Shown here: positions 22,077-34,083 of the stretch, in pieces
How positions within the stretch are numbered: the stretch's first letter is position 1
Layout of the letters: every line of letters begins with the position of its first letter
Assembly: GCA_963678675.1 (NCBI GenBank)
Contig: OY783192.1
Span: forward strand, 18,129,005 to 18,193,004
DNA length: 64,000 bases
DNA from: Xiphydria camelus
Lineage: Eukaryota; Arthropoda; Insecta; Hymenoptera; Xiphydriidae
Direction: 5' to 3'
Program-made: the position numbers and the translations under genes
Notes under the pieces: model-generated
What the model saw: the letters and a program-made list of their open reading frames with translations, nothing else
Told to the model about the DNA's origin: nothing
Databases searched by the model: none

Positions 22077-22891
22077 CCGCATGTCCTATGGCCAACCGCG
22101 CAGGTGAGCTGCGACCTGAATCCTTGACTTCGGCAGTATTTATGGTACAGTTAGAGTGGGCTTCAGACGAGTAGACTGCATAAGAACGAAAAGTGTCGAC
22201 TGCTCTTCTAATAGCTGTCAATTCGGGAGATCGAAGCGTTTCGTGTAACCTCAAAATCGTAAAGTTTTGAATTAGTAGTGAATAATTTGTAGAAGTGATG
22301 AGAAATAATCATAAATAATCTTCCGAATTGACAGCCATCGGGAAATCAGACGACGCTTTTCGCTCTTACGCTGCGTTCTTACGAAAAGTGTGAAACGTCT
22401 GATCTCCCGATGGCTATCAATTCGGGAGATCGAAGTATAAGCTCGAAATCGTGAATCTTTGAATAAATGGTAAGTAATGTTCAGAAGTGAGAGTTAACAA
22501 TCATTCGGGTTTTTTCGATGTCCAACCGAATTACACGCCCCATGCCTATTTGTTTCAGAAATTATTTCCGCGCTAGCACCGCGCGTGTCTAGGAAGTAGT
22601 TTTACGAAGTGGCGTGAGCGATACCTAAGGTGTCACAATTCGGAAAAGATTATTTATGATTATTTCTCATCACTACTACAAATTATTCACTACTAATTCA
22701 AAACTTTACGATTTTGAGGTTACACGAAACGCTTCGATCTCCCGAATTGACAGCTATTAGAAGAGCAGTCGACACTTTTCGTTCTTATGCAGCGCACTCG
22801 TCTGAAGCCCACTCTAACTGTACCATAAATACTACCGAAGTCAAGAATTCAGGTCGTAGCTCACCTGCGCGGTTGGCCATAGGACATGCGG
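22077..22891. mobile_element. fold-back MITE, CCGCATGTCC family, copy 3
   Basis: It is an 815-bp palindrome with TA at 22075-22076 and 22892-22893. The flanks GTGAGATTTTGACATA and TATATCGCCCGAG occur joined, with a single TA and no insertion, at about 58446-58473. That paralogous empty site shows precisely that the target is TA and the ends are CCGCATG. Confidence 0.93.
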
Positions 22892-23349
22892 TATATATCG
22901 CCCGAGAAATCGGATTCTCGACTTTCGAGGCGCGAGGGGCGTAGCTTCGCGTTGCTAAGGAAAAATATCTGTTAATATGTAACTTACAATATTTACTCTG
23001 GTCTCTATCGATAGAGAATAGTCGATTTATATGGCGTAACTAAGCATAGTTTTGGTTATAACCGTATATTTATTGAGAAAATTCGATGTTAAAATTGAGG
23101 GGTGAAGGGGGCAGACATTTTTCCTGTAAAGATACACGGGTGCTCGCGGCGACAGCGCTGGCGGCGTCATTCTGACGACTTGAATGAACATGCCGCGAGA
23201 CACTACCGTGTCTCTTGAAACCGCGTTTATACCTGTTGGTAAAACCGGCCCTAAGTGTCAAATAAGAGGTTGATAGGGTTCGCGTGGTGTTCGGGCCGGT
23301 GGTTAGCGTGGGGTCGACGGGGGGTTCGGGGGCGGAGCCCCCCCATATT

Positions 23350-23800
23350 ACAAAAAACGAGCCTGCTAGTACTCGAGACACTGATGTGTAAACCTCTAGT
23401 GAGCGAGATTTGATAGCTAAAATAAATCGGCTTATGATAGCTAAAAAAAATAAATAAGTGAGTCGAAGTAGAGCCGATCGACGAGGAGTTACTCTAACTC
23501 ACTTACTGTACATGGCGAACACCACTTCCATACAACATTGTTCTGCCAGATATTTACATATCAATTAGTCATCCTAACTTATAATTGATGTGTAAACATC
23601 TGGCAGAACAATGTTGTATGGAAGTGGTGTTCGCCATGTACAGTAAGTGAGTTGGAGTAACTCCTCGTCGATCGGCTCTACTCCGACTCACTTATTTATT
23701 TTTTTTAGCTATCATAAGCCGATTTATTTTAGCTATCAAATCTCGCTCACTAGATGTTTACACATCAGTGTCTCGAGTACTAGTAGACTCGTTTTGTGTT
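23350..23800. repeat. 450-bp palindrome with GTACTCGAGACACTGATG arms
   Basis: The arms at 23350-23560 and 23592-23800 mirror each other, including the 25 bases around TGTTCTGCCAGAT(G/A)TTTACA. The arm end contains TGATGTGTAAAC, related to AGATGTTTACACATCA seen at 8213 and 26340. It is noncoding. Sequence at 23805-24480 holds no gene; 24241-24330 is a diverged piece of the arm of the 37754-39692 element. Confidence 0.85.
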
Positions 23801-24481
23801 TTTATTCATTAAATCAATTGTATAATATATATGTATATATGTCATGGCAATATTTCGTAACCTCAAAATACTCTAAAAATACTCTAATAACATCGCACAG
23901 TACAGCATTTAATATTTACAGTAAAATTCTGTAATAATAATATTTACTGGCAGCTTCAATCGGAGTGGATTCATTCACTGCTGTTGCATACCGAGCCGGT
24001 CCAGATCGTCTGTAGATGGCGGGTCGTGGCCGTGGAGCGCTAAACCACTCTGCTTCAAAGGTGCGGAAACGCGTAACGAATAAACTGAACACTGCACTCA
24101 CTATAAGACTGATATGGATATATTCAAGTGATACAAGATGCGTTGATGACTGATACAATTAAGAGAAGGCAAGAGAAGACGCCGGAAGCCTCCTGGCTTC
24201 GTCTTACATAGTTCGGAAAACGTAGCAACTTTTCGATCAACGGAGGGGATTGCGTGGGCTACGCTATCCACCCTGATTAGCTAATTAGAGGAGAGTGGTA
24301 GAACAGCCGATGACGCTGGGGCTATCGGAGTCCATGTCCGAAGGTCGAAGGTACCGTTGCTGACTTTACACTTTCCCGAGCGCCGCACTCACGGATCAAG
24401 AATGTCGACCGCGAGGACCCGCCAGGCTACCTTGAACGGTTAATTGTTCCTCTCGTACCTGGATAAGCCGGGTACTGCATT

Positions 24482-25090
24482 ACCGTATGTCCCGCACAGA
24501 ACCGCACGCAATTACAGGGACCTTGAAATTTTCTTTCGGCCGTGCTTGGTCGGTATTCGAGCAACTTTTACCGATAGGTAGAAGTTGAATCGGTATACCG
24601 TATGTATCATGCCAAATTAAACAAGCAGATATATCGACACTGCCGAAACTTTACCGACGGTCAAGAATTTTATAGTTAGAGTTGGCTTGAGAAGAGTGTG
24701 CTGTGTGTGCTGCGTGAGAGCGAAAAGTGTCAAACGTCTGATTTCCCGATAGCTGTCAATTCGGAAAATCGAAGTATTGAATAATAGACGAAACACTTCG
24801 ATCTCTTGAATTAACAGCTATCGGGAAATCAGACGTTTGACACTTTTCGCTCTCACGCAGCACACACAGCGCACTCTTCTCAAGCCAACTCTAACTATAA
24901 AATTCTTGACCGTCGGTAAAGTTTCGGCAGTGTCGGTATATCTGCTTGTTTAATTTGGCATGATACATACGGTAGAGTCGGTAGAGTTGGTATCAATTCG
25001 GGAGATCGAAGCGTCTAACCTCGAAGTCGTGGATTTGTGAATTATGGTGAGTAATTACCATTATTCATAATTCATAAATTCACGATTATA
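24482..25090. mobile_element. CCGTATGTCCC-family MITE carrying a nested relative
   Basis: The left end at about 24482 has CCGTATGTCCC. The right part (24975-25090) has the family core GGGAGATCGAAGCGTCTAAC. A second palindromic MITE lies in its middle at 24598-24972. The right terminus is degraded. Confidence 0.6.
24598..24972. mobile_element. 375-bp fold-back MITE nested in a relative
   Basis: The ends are CCGTATGTATCATGCC and its complement, each next to TA (24596-24597, 24973-24974). The arms of about 175 bp include TCGGGAAATCAGACGTTTGA. Its termini resemble those of its host MITE, so one family has inserted into itself. Confidence 0.85.
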
Positions 25091-25167
25091 TGCATACGGT
25101 ACGGTATCCCGTAAGAAACGCAACAAGCGACATTTACCGTCAGCAGTATTTGCCAACGGTGCACATA

Positions 25168-25692
25168 CCGTATATCCCACTCTGTACGGGCCAGTTTGAA
25201 GTTAAGGGCCGTTTGCACGGTGATAGTTTCTGCGATAGTTGCTGTCATGATAGCCATTATCACATGAACTATCACCATGTAAATAACCCGAAAGTAACTG
25301 TCATGCTGACGCGACAGTTACTTTCGAGTTATTTACGGGCTATCATGACAGCAACTATCGCAGAAACTATCACCGTGCAAATGGCCCTTTACCTTAGGGG
25401 AGGCTTGGTCGGTACTTGAGTGATTTAATACCAGTAGAAGTCGAGTCGGTAGTTAGTTGGTGTCAATTCGGGAGATCGAAGCGTCTAACCTCGAAATTAT
25501 GAATTTGTGAATAATGGTGAGTAATTTCCATTCCATTTAAATCCATAATTTCGAGGTTAGACGCTTCGATCTCCCGAATTAACACCAACTCTAACTACCG
25601 ACTCGACTTCTACCGGTATTAAATCACTCAAGTACCGACCAAGCTTCCCCGAAGGTAAATTCAAACTGGCCCGTACAGAGTGGGACATACGG
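25168..25692. mobile_element. CCGTATATCCC-family fold-back MITE with nested insertion
   Basis: TA-flanked palindrome. Its left arm is interrupted by the 184-bp element at 25205-25388. Without that insert it is about 340 bp, like the copy at 11599. Confidence 0.85.
25205..25388. mobile_element. Harbinger-type MITE with TTA duplication
   Basis: The ends AGGGCC(G/A)TTTGCACGG are inverted, and TTA flanks both (25202-25204, 25389-25391). The arms are about 48 bp, with a second inverted pair around AAAGTAACTGTCATG. TTA/TAA duplications are typical of PIF/Harbinger MITEs. It sits inside the 25168-25692 MITE. Confidence 0.88.
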
Positions 25693-25698
25693 TACCTA

Positions 25699-25965
25699 CC
25701 GTATGTCCGTCTCTGTACTGGCCAGTTTGAAAGTTACCTTCGGATAGACTTGGTCGGTAATCGAGACATTTATACCGTAATTATAATTATTTTCGTAATT
25801 TCCATTATTCACAAATTCACAATTTCGAGGTTAGACGCTTCGATATCCCGAATTGACATCAACTCTAACTGCCGACTCGACTTCTACCGTATTAAATGAC
25901 TCGAGTACCGAGCAAGCCTATCCGAAGGTAACTATCAAACTGGCCAGTACAGAGAAGGACATACG
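25699..25965. mobile_element. CCGTATGTCC-family fold-back MITE
   Basis: It begins only four bases after the previous copy's right-hand TA. The arms are shorter (about 120 bp), and the right terminus has one changed base (CATACGT for CATACGG). Confidence 0.8.
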
Positions 25966-27315
25966 TTATAAAAGACTCAAACACCGTCGGCAAATACTGC
26001 CGAAGAAAAATGTCGCTTGTTGCGTTTCTTACGGGACGTGCGGTATACGGTATTATGGTATATATAGATTATTTAGACAGAGATACAAGTGTTAGCGGTT
26101 TACGGAGCGCGTGGGGAAGCTAGGAGAAAGTGACTAGGCTTGTGTGCATCACCAATGCTAGCTGCGCTATTAGTAGGTTGTATAGCGATTTACTATATCG
26201 ACATCATCGACAAGAAAATGTAATACCACCCTAGGCCGCAAGCGCTGAAGTAGCTGCGCACGAATCACTGCGCACTAATCACATCCGACTTCACAGTTCC
26301 GTCCCATTTCCCGTGGTTTACCCTCATACCGCCGTAATAGATGTTTACACATCAAAAAGTATTGTTTAAAGTAAAAAGAAATAAATAAACAAAGAACTTT
26401 AACACATTGACTGCCGCTCTAATTTAGATACATTTTACCCCATGCCAACTTCAAGTTAATAATTCTAACATTAACAAAATATATAAAAATCGTCAAAATT
26501 CCGAACCACGTGCACGTTTACGTCAAAGTACCTATACTCAAGTGCCAGCCTACACATACACATGTAACCGCAGTACCCGCGCAACTCATCCGAGCGACAG
26601 CGGCAGTGAATGGGTTAAATTAGGTTAGGTTGGCTTTGCGTCAGCTGCGTAGAGTTATGCTGCGAATGCGTGGCGATGGACACACTGACTGTCAACTTCA
26701 AGTAATAATCGCAGTGATATCATCTCGAGTGTGCCACCTTTATTTCACGCACTGTGAGGTTATTTCACGAACTGCGCAGGTTATTTCACGCACTGCACAA
26801 CCTTCCACACATTAGTGCGTAAAACGTCATTTCACATGCGTCGAGGACGCCCATAAAACCGAGTATTTGGCACTGAGTGGCAAAATACAAATTTTTCATT
26901 TGGGTCATTTTTTTCATATTGTGTTAATTTAAGCCGTAAATCGCGATGAAAGGCAAAAGAATGAAAAATATAAAAATTAATAACAGCTGAACAACTTATG
27001 GAATCGTTCTGAAAATTTAGGCCAGTTTTCACGTTGATTAGATACTTGAAAAAAAATTAACAACTAAATCGGAGACCCGAAAGTTTCTAGTACGAAAAGT
27101 TGACATGGAATGCCCCATATGGGGCATTCTGTATCAACAGTCACTTTTTTTCATGAGGGTCTCAAAAAATTTTGATTTTTATTTACATAGTCATGCTTGA
27201 TGAAAAAACATTACCTGAATTTGTTTAGATTTTTTGATGTGAAACATCTTATGCCGCGCTTCGGGGGTGAGACCGGCTGCTCGTGAAACGTCGCTGGAGT
27301 GGCTAAATACGCTAA
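25966..27315. other. gene-free stretch with minor repeats
   Basis: I see no gene. It holds AGATGTTTACACATCA at 26340, a half palindrome at 26440-26570 (same family as 17867-18240), TTAGGTTAGG at 26622, about three copies of a 22-bp unit around GGTTATTTCACG at 26745-26800, and a perfect 22-bp palindrome GAATGCCCCATATGGGGCAT(TC) at about 27109-27130. Confidence 0.6.
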
Positions 27316-27430
27316 GGCCAGGCGAACGTTGAACATTGCCTCTATATCTGTATCTATTCCATATATAGATATAGAGGCAACGGTCACCCTGCGTCTCCTC
27401 ACTGAACTGCGTCCCAACGTTCGCCTGGCC
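27316..27430. mobile_element. 115-bp MITE with TAA duplication
   Basis: Perfect 16-bp inverted ends GGCCAGGCGAACGTTG, with TAA at 27313-27315 and 27431-27433. A strong internal hairpin (TGCCTCTATATCTGTATC) precedes a non-palindromic right half. It is Harbinger-like by its target duplication. Confidence 0.85.
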
Positions 27431-27597
27431 TAACTCGGGACGCATCGGCTCTCTCCGCCACGACTCGATGTGGTCCCCTTTCACCGAGCCCTAGCTTAAC
27501 CACTTACTACTACACGCTCACTGTATCGGTGTACGAAGCAGTATTTACCCTCATTAGAAAGCATGAGGATTGATTGATCATTGGTTAGCACGTTTAA

Positions 27598-27935
27598 AAA
27601 TAACATTTAAATACCGTTTGTATAGGAAAATTGTTAGATGTGAAAAATCGAAATTCTTCTTTGTAGAAAGTATGCGATAGGAAGGATGGACCACGCATCC
27701 GTTGAAAGAATACGCGCATCAGTGCGCATTTGTATTTATGACTGTGATACCATTAAACGGTATGAACCGTTGTGTCGAATTCCGTTTATCGCGAGACGGA
27801 ACAGCGACTGATGGCAGAGTTAAGAGAGAGTAAACTAAATGCACTTTTTGAATTAGACACAACGGTTTGTACCGTTTAATAGTATCACAATTATAAATAC
27901 AAATGCGCACTGGCGAACGTGTTCTTTCGTTTTCA
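27598..27935. repeat. palindromic repeat, partial copy
   Basis: Related to 28678-29047 (AAATTGTTAGATGTGAAA, GACTGTGATACCATTAAACGG, GTATCACAATTATAAATAC). The right outer arm is missing after about 27935. It is noncoding. Confidence 0.8.
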
Positions 27936-28116
27936 GCTAGATTTACTCAAGTGGACACAGCATTGAGAACAATCTAGCGAGAGTTAGTCTAGAATCTCGG
28001 TTGAGAAAAATAAATCTAGCTAGATTGCAGTGGATGCACGATAAAAACTTACTGCTAGAGAAATTTCAGTCTATTTGACCGGCTAAATAGATAGTAACTC
28101 AGTCTAGCGAGAGTGA

Positions 28117-28390
28117 TAGGCGCCGGGTCGCAAGCGAAGGGCCTCGACCGTGTGCTCAGATTTCAGGAGCCTCGCGGGAGGCAACAGAAACCCTCTGCCT
28201 TTTATGCTCTCCTCGGACAAAGTGCAGACCCGCAATAAATTCGACTATTGCGCGGTGCACGTGTACTTCTTCGGGGATAGCACCAACCGAACGGCGCTGA
28301 ATCTGCGTACTCTCCCCCGGCGCCAATTTTCATGCTCCACCTCCGTGGTTTCGAAGAATTTCCTTCTCCCACCATGCATAGAAAAGTCAT
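28117..28390. repeat. dispersed direct repeat, copy 1
   Basis: About 270 bp (GCGCCGGGTCGCAAGCGAAG through TTCGAAGAATTTCCTT) that recurs in the same orientation at 29876-30150 with about 90 percent identity by eye. Open frames occur on both strands, but indels between the copies are not multiples of three, so it is probably noncoding. The type is unknown. A SINE or a short transposon is possible. Confidence 0.6.
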
Positions 28391-28456
28391 ATCGATATAG
28401 GTCAAAAGTTCATAAATAATGAGATAATAGTAATTGAAACTTTTTCGCTGGCAAGT

Positions 28457-28560
28457 AAGTTTAGCCTCATATGGTACGTATGTGTGTACAATCTATAATA
28501 CATCACGATTGTAAATAGATATTTGATAAGTCAAAGAAACATATGAGGCTAAACTTATTC
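28457..28560. repeat. short inverted repeat
   Basis: AAGTTTAGCCTCATATG and its complement are about 60 bp apart, between two larger repeats. Confidence 0.7.
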
Positions 28561-28677
28561 ACCAGGAAAGGAAATTTAATCGCCATTATCTTATTATCTA
28601 TGAACTTTAGGCCCACATCGATGTAAGATACTTTGTTGTAGATAAAAATACGTGTGTGTATAATAACATATAATATA

Positions 28678-29047
28678 AAACAGTTTTTATAGAAAAATTG
28701 TTAGATGTGAAATATCGAAATTCTTCTTTGTAGAAAGTATGCGATAGGAAGGATCGACCACGCGTCCGTCGAAAGAACACGTGCGCCAGTGTACATTTGT
28801 ATTTATGACTGTGATACTATTAAACAGTACCGATGGTAGAGTTAAGAGAGAGCGCGTTAAATGCGCTTTTTGAATTAGACACAACGGTTCGTACCGTTTA
28901 ATAGTATCACAGTCATAAATACAAATGCGCACTGGCGCACGTGTTCTTTCGACGGACGCGTGGTCCATCCTTCCTATCGCATACTTTCTACAAAGAAGAA
29001 TTTCGATGTTTCACATCTAACAATTTTTCTATAAAAACTGTTTTATA
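28678..29047. repeat. 370-bp palindrome
   Basis: The arms at 28678-28830 and 28880-29047 begin AAACAGTTTTTATAGAAAAA and are nearly perfect complements. A partial relative is at 27598-27935. It is noncoding and probably a fold-back MITE. Confidence 0.88.
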
Positions 29048-29875
29048 TTTTTAATAAACACAGCGTACGTTTTCCGGTTTACACTGTAAATAACCGCGCC
29101 ATTTAAATGAGGAGGCTTCTTATTATTCCATATACCCATACCGGGTGAGCCAAATGTATGTGGAAACGGTGGAATAACTTTCGAGGGAGACATTTTGTTT
29201 TTCACGCACCGTTAATGGTATACTTACATCGATTTGAAAAATAAATTTTAACTAAAGTTTCAAGTGTACTATTAATGACATGAACAACTTTGTATACATG
29301 AACATTTTTGTTTTTTCTCAATTTTTCCAAAAAAAATATATCAAAATTTTTAAGTGACATTAAAAGGCATTTTCTTACAAAAAAGTGAAAAAAAATTTTC
29401 TTAAAAAAATTAAGTATATTTGAAATCAATAAAAACTCAGTAGAAAAAATTAGGTAGTGGGAGGGCCATTTCTTCATGAAGAAAAAAAATCTGTTTTCTT
29501 AAAATTTTTTTTAACATGAAAATGTTTATGTTCCCGCACATGGGGGACATTTCTAGGTTTTCGACGAGCCAGTTTAAGACGGATATGTCGCGCTCCCCAC
29601 TCTAGCGCTCTCGTGCGTGCGCCACCGGAAAGCCCCCACTCTAGCGCTCTCGACCATGTGTATGTAGTAGACTGAGAGAGGGTACGGGTGATGGTACTAT
29701 GTAGTGGTACGGGCGGTGAGGCAGCTACGCGGGACGAAGAAAGAAGAACGAGCTCGAAGAAAGAACTCTATTCGGCGTTTAATGCGCTCCTCTGGAGGGG
29801 GTACGGCACCGTAGGCCCACTGGAGGTGGAAATGGTTTGCGCATGCGCATCGCATTCCCTGTACTGTAGTGACGG
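29048..29875. other. gene-free stretch
   Basis: AT-rich, with no protein motif. CCCCACTCTAGCGCTCTCG occurs twice, at about 29597 and 29635. Confidence 0.5.
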
Positions 29876-30150
29876 ACGCCGGGTCGCAAGCGAAGCGCCC
29901 CTCGACCGCGTGCTCAGATTTCAGGAGCCTGGCGGGAGGGCACAGAAACCCTCTGCCTTTCGGTCTTCTCGGACAAAGTGCAAACCCGCAATAAATTCGA
30001 CTATTGCGGTGCACGTGCACTTGTTCGAGGATAACACCAGCCGGACAGCGCCGAATCTGCGTACTCTCCCGGCGCCAATTCTCATGCTCCATCTTGGTGG
30101 TTTCGAAGAATTTCCTTATCCCACCATGTGTAGAAAAAGCCGAAGCATAT
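29876..30150. repeat. dispersed direct repeat, copy 2
   Basis: Second copy of the 28117-28390 repeat. The reading frame at 29688-30188 spans it, but the other copy does not conserve that frame. Confidence 0.6.
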
Positions 30151-30258
30151 ATACCCCTGCCCCGCTAGCCGCTATTAAAATCAGTTAATGGTAGAAATGA
30201 TCCCACTACGAAAGGAGGCACTACGATTGATGCAGTTTTTGTGAGAAACATTGATACT

Positions 30259-30923
<665 letters not shown>

Positions 30924-31010
30924 TACAGGAAATTGTACAAATATTGCGCCCTGGACAAGCAGAAGCACAGCGAAAACAGTATTATAAATGTTCAGAAATA
31001 CGTTTGAGAT

Positions 31011-31210
31011 NNNNNNNNNNNNNNNNNNNNNNNNNNNNNNNNNNNNNNNNNNNNNNNNNNNNNNNNNNNNNNNNNNNNNNNNNNNNNNNNNNNNNNNNNN
31101 NNNNNNNNNNNNNNNNNNNNNNNNNNNNNNNNNNNNNNNNNNNNNNNNNNNNNNNNNNNNNNNNNNNNNNNNNNNNNNNNNNNNNNNNNNNNNNNNNNNN
31201 NNNNNNNNNN
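31011..31210. other. assembly gap of 200 N
   Basis: Exactly 200 N. The size is probably nominal. No feature can be called across it. Confidence 0.99.
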
Positions 31211-31299
31211 AGTTAATAATATAGTAAGAATCTTAGAATTAACATTAGCGTGCTCTCTCTCATTATACGATCTTAGGTATTAAGATGTTTGGGAAGTCA

Positions 31300-32880
31300 T
31301 CAGTGTAAGGCCGTGTCGAATAACCATTGTCTCAATTTGCATTTAAAGATAGCCTTTGACGAAGCCGAGAGAATGTCGTAAGGGATCGCGTTCCATAGCG
31401 ATGGGCCAGCCACCTCAAAAGACGATTTAAAGGCATCAGTGCGGTGGTTGGGAACCATCAGAGTAAGGCAGTGCCCAGTCCGACTAGCGAATTGCGGAGT
31501 CCTGATTGCAAGGAGTTTAGCAAGAAAGGTTGGTTGCCTGGTGTTAACTGCTTCGTAGACTAGCATGGCAAGATGGAATTTTCTCCTTTGTTTAACCGTC
31601 AACCAGCCAAGCTCACGACGATGTGGGCTGATAGAAGCATCACGAGGGAGGCCATAGATGTATCGAATCCCTCTATTCATCAAGCGCTGCAGTTTAAGGT
31701 CGAGAACGACTCCTACACCCGTGAGGACGGCAGAGCAATAATCCAGATGAGGCAAGACGAGAGAGTTTACTAGGATTCTACTCAGACTGACGTCGGTGTA
31801 AGGTCTCAGTTTCTGCAGCTGGTAGAAAATCCCATTGATCTTGGAGGTGATACCGCCAATATGCTCTTTGAACGAAAGTTTGGAGTCGAGCATGACGCCA
31901 AGGTTGCGTGCCGAGCTGACAAATGGTATGGGAATTCCATCACAACCAAGCGGTGGGAGCTTAGCCGTATCAATGGAGTTGATAAATGGTTGATTTCCCA
32001 GAATGATGGATTTCGTCTTGCCAAGATTAAGATTAAGGAGATTTTCCTGCGACCATCTAACAATTCTCATGATGTCAGTATTGAGCTTGCAAATGCACTG
32101 ATTGATCTGAGCGGGTGAACAACTCATGTAGATTTGAAGGTCATCAGCATACAAACGCCTCTTTGAGTGTTTGATGTTGATCCCAATGTCATTGACGAAT
32201 AGAGAAAAAAGTAGCGGCCCAAGTACTGAGCCTTGTGGAACGCCAGAACTTGTGTACTCCCAGGATTTGAGAGACCCATCAGGTTTTTTAACAGCTTGCC
32301 TGCGGCCAGAGAGGTACGATTTAATCTAGTTCACCACACTCTCAGAGAAGCCCAGTCGACCCAACTTTGTGAGGATGAGATTATGCGATACTGTATCAAA
32401 AGCCTTCGAAAAATCAATAGTACCAGTATAGTGACTTGTTTCTCATCCATCCCATGTCTGATGTCATTGATGAGTTTGATAATCGCAGACTGAGTGCTAT
32501 ACCCAGCACGAAAACCGCATTGGAAGGAATCAAGTATAGAGTACTGATTGATGTAGACGCATAGTTGGTTGAAGATGAGTTTTTCGAAGATCTTGTTGAG
32601 TGTTGTTAGCAGAGATATTGGGCGATAGTCGTTTGTAGAGGTCGGAGAAGAGATTTTATTGATCGGAACTACGATAGCACTTTTCTAAGAGAGAAGAAAG
32701 TGACTATCGGCAATAGATTTGTTGAACAAGGGAATGCAGAAGGTGGTAACGATAGACATAAGACCCTTGATCATTCGTAGGTTAACTCCATCTGACCCTT
32801 GTGCGTTGGATTTAATTTTATTCACGACTTGGACGAACTCAGCTTCATTGATCGTGCGGAAACAGAACTTAGGGCGATTA
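31300..32880 (-). pseudogene. non-LTR retrotransposon reverse transcriptase (Jockey/CR1-like)
   Basis: Reading leftwards from about 32880, broken frames give ISLLTTLNKIFEKLIFNQL, FQCGFRAGYSTQSAIIKLIN, SSGVPQGSVLGPLLFSLFVN and RLYADDLQIYMSC. These are the fingers-palm motifs of a LINE reverse transcriptase, with the YADD active site. The clean frame at 32154-31300 then carries the thumb and C-terminal region (KTKSIILGNQPF, LPHLDYCSAVLTG, GWLTVKQRRKFHLAMLVYEA, GPSLWNAIP). At least one frameshift (near 32420) and a TAG at about 32325 break the upstream part. The 5' half with endonuclease and ORF1 is missing, and the copy ends near a palindromic repeat. It is closely related to the element at 37423-41830. 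Confidence 0.9.
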
Positions 32881-32884
32881 ATTA

Positions 32885-33560
32885 TAGATATTTAATAGAT
32901 AACTATAGATATTTTCGTTATGAACGCCCGAATGATGAATTCTATTTTTTGTCACTAAGTGTCAAAAAATAAAATTCGTCATTCGGGCGTTTCGCTCCCT
33001 CATAACGAAAATATCTATAGTTTGGTTTGAGCAGCCCTGAGCAAATAAAACGATATATAGGTATTAAAAGGAATGTACAAGCTTTAATAAAGTACTAAAC
33101 TGAAAAGGAGGTTTTTGGAATTTTTTGAGAAATAGCCTCCGCAATCATACATGTAAAAACATAAGAAATATAAGTTTTACGAATATTTTTTTCGGTATGT
33201 CAACTCTTTTCTTATTTATATAAAGTTAATAAAAATCCACTTACCTTGTAGATTACATACACATTTAAGCCCCCCCCCCCTCTCCATTACAAACAAAAAT
33301 ATCATAAGTATTTTAAAAAATATTCGTAAAACTTATATTTCTTATATTTTTACACATACGATTGCGGAGGCTATTTCTTAAAAAGTTCCAAAAACCTCCT
33401 TTTTAGTTTAATATTTTATTAAAGCTTGTATATTCCTCTTAATAGCTATAAGATCGTTTTAATTGCTCAGGGCTGCTCAATTATAGATATTTTCATCATG
33501 AGGGCGCGAAACGCCCGAATGACGAATTCTATTTTTTGTCACTAATTGTAAGGGTCAAAT
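32885..33560. repeat. palindromic repeat block
   Basis: Arms around 33010-33230 and 33300-33480 mirror each other (GAGCAGCCCTGAGCAA, AAACCTCC). Outside are two inverted copies of CGCCCGAATGACGAATTC. The stretch at 32940-32956 is the uninterrupted form of the site occupied at 18614. A C-run lies at about 33270-33281. Noncoding. Confidence 0.75.
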
Positions 33561-34083
33561 ACGAGGTTGACGGGGTTCAAGGCGGGGTGTTGGCGGGGGT
33601 GTTGCCCCCCCCCCCCAACATCCCATTACAAACAAAAAATCATAAGCATTTTTTAAAGTAAAAAGAAATAAATAAACAAACAAACAAAGAACTTTAGAGC
33701 AAAATTTAAATGTTTATTATTTTGAATTTTGTCAAATATAACTTCATATTCGTAATCAGCGACCCAACACATCCCCCTATACCAAATTTGGCATGAATCC
33801 GTTGATTTTCCAAAATCTCGTCCGCCATATTGGATCCGCCATCTTGAATTTTTGAAATCTGACCAGATTCGTGATCAGCGATCCAAAAAACCTCCTTAAC
33901 AATCATGTATTTACTGTTTCATTAACCGTCAAGATAAATTTCTATTTTTGTCCACTCTCCCATATACCTGGAGCACTATGCGCCGTGCTGAACGCTTTCC
34001 TCCTAACCTCCATCCTAAAACGAGCGATTTTCATCCTACGCCTCCCACCCTCTCGCGTAACCATACCGCGAATCTCGGCCCAC
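33561..34083. other. gene-free stretch
   Basis: It contains a C-run at about 33607 and the ATAAATAAACAAACAAACAA stretch also seen near 26390. The minus-strand frame at 33906-33706 (GSNMADEILENQRIHAKFG) lies in repetitive sequence and has no known domain. Confidence 0.4.

Larger units (their letters stand above)
18617..23251. mobile_element. composite element with GGGCCGGTTTTACCAAC ends and TAA duplication
   Basis: The ends GGGCCGGTTTTACCAACA at 18617 and the complement at 23251 are flanked by TAA on both sides (18614-18616, 23252-23254). The flanking sequence (ATTCTATTTTTTGTCAC before, TAAGTGTC after) exists uninterrupted at about 32940-32956 and again, less exactly, near 33527-33545. This confirms insertion and target duplication. 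Most of the 4.6 kb is a second element (18713-23217) related to 52223-58790, which itself contains palindromes and a third MITE. The outer element was therefore probably a small Harbinger-type MITE that received later insertions. Confidence 0.8.

Noticed and set aside
14438..22944. Six similar MRLHETLRSPELTAIRR frames as a gene family
   Set aside because: They are the arms of a fold-back MITE. There is no protein signature and the frames end at random in flanking DNA.
24440..24462. GTTCCTCTCGTAC resembling the 28S rRNA sarcin-ricin loop complement
   Set aside because: The match ends after about 13 bases on both sides and the region instead resembles the arm of the 37754-39692 element.
26618..26634. 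TTAGGTTAGGTT, the insect telomere unit
   Set aside because: Only two units, with no extended array. It is common interstitial sequence.
29688..30188. 166-codon plus-strand frame
   Set aside because: Half of it lies in a repeat whose other copy at 28117 does not keep the frame.
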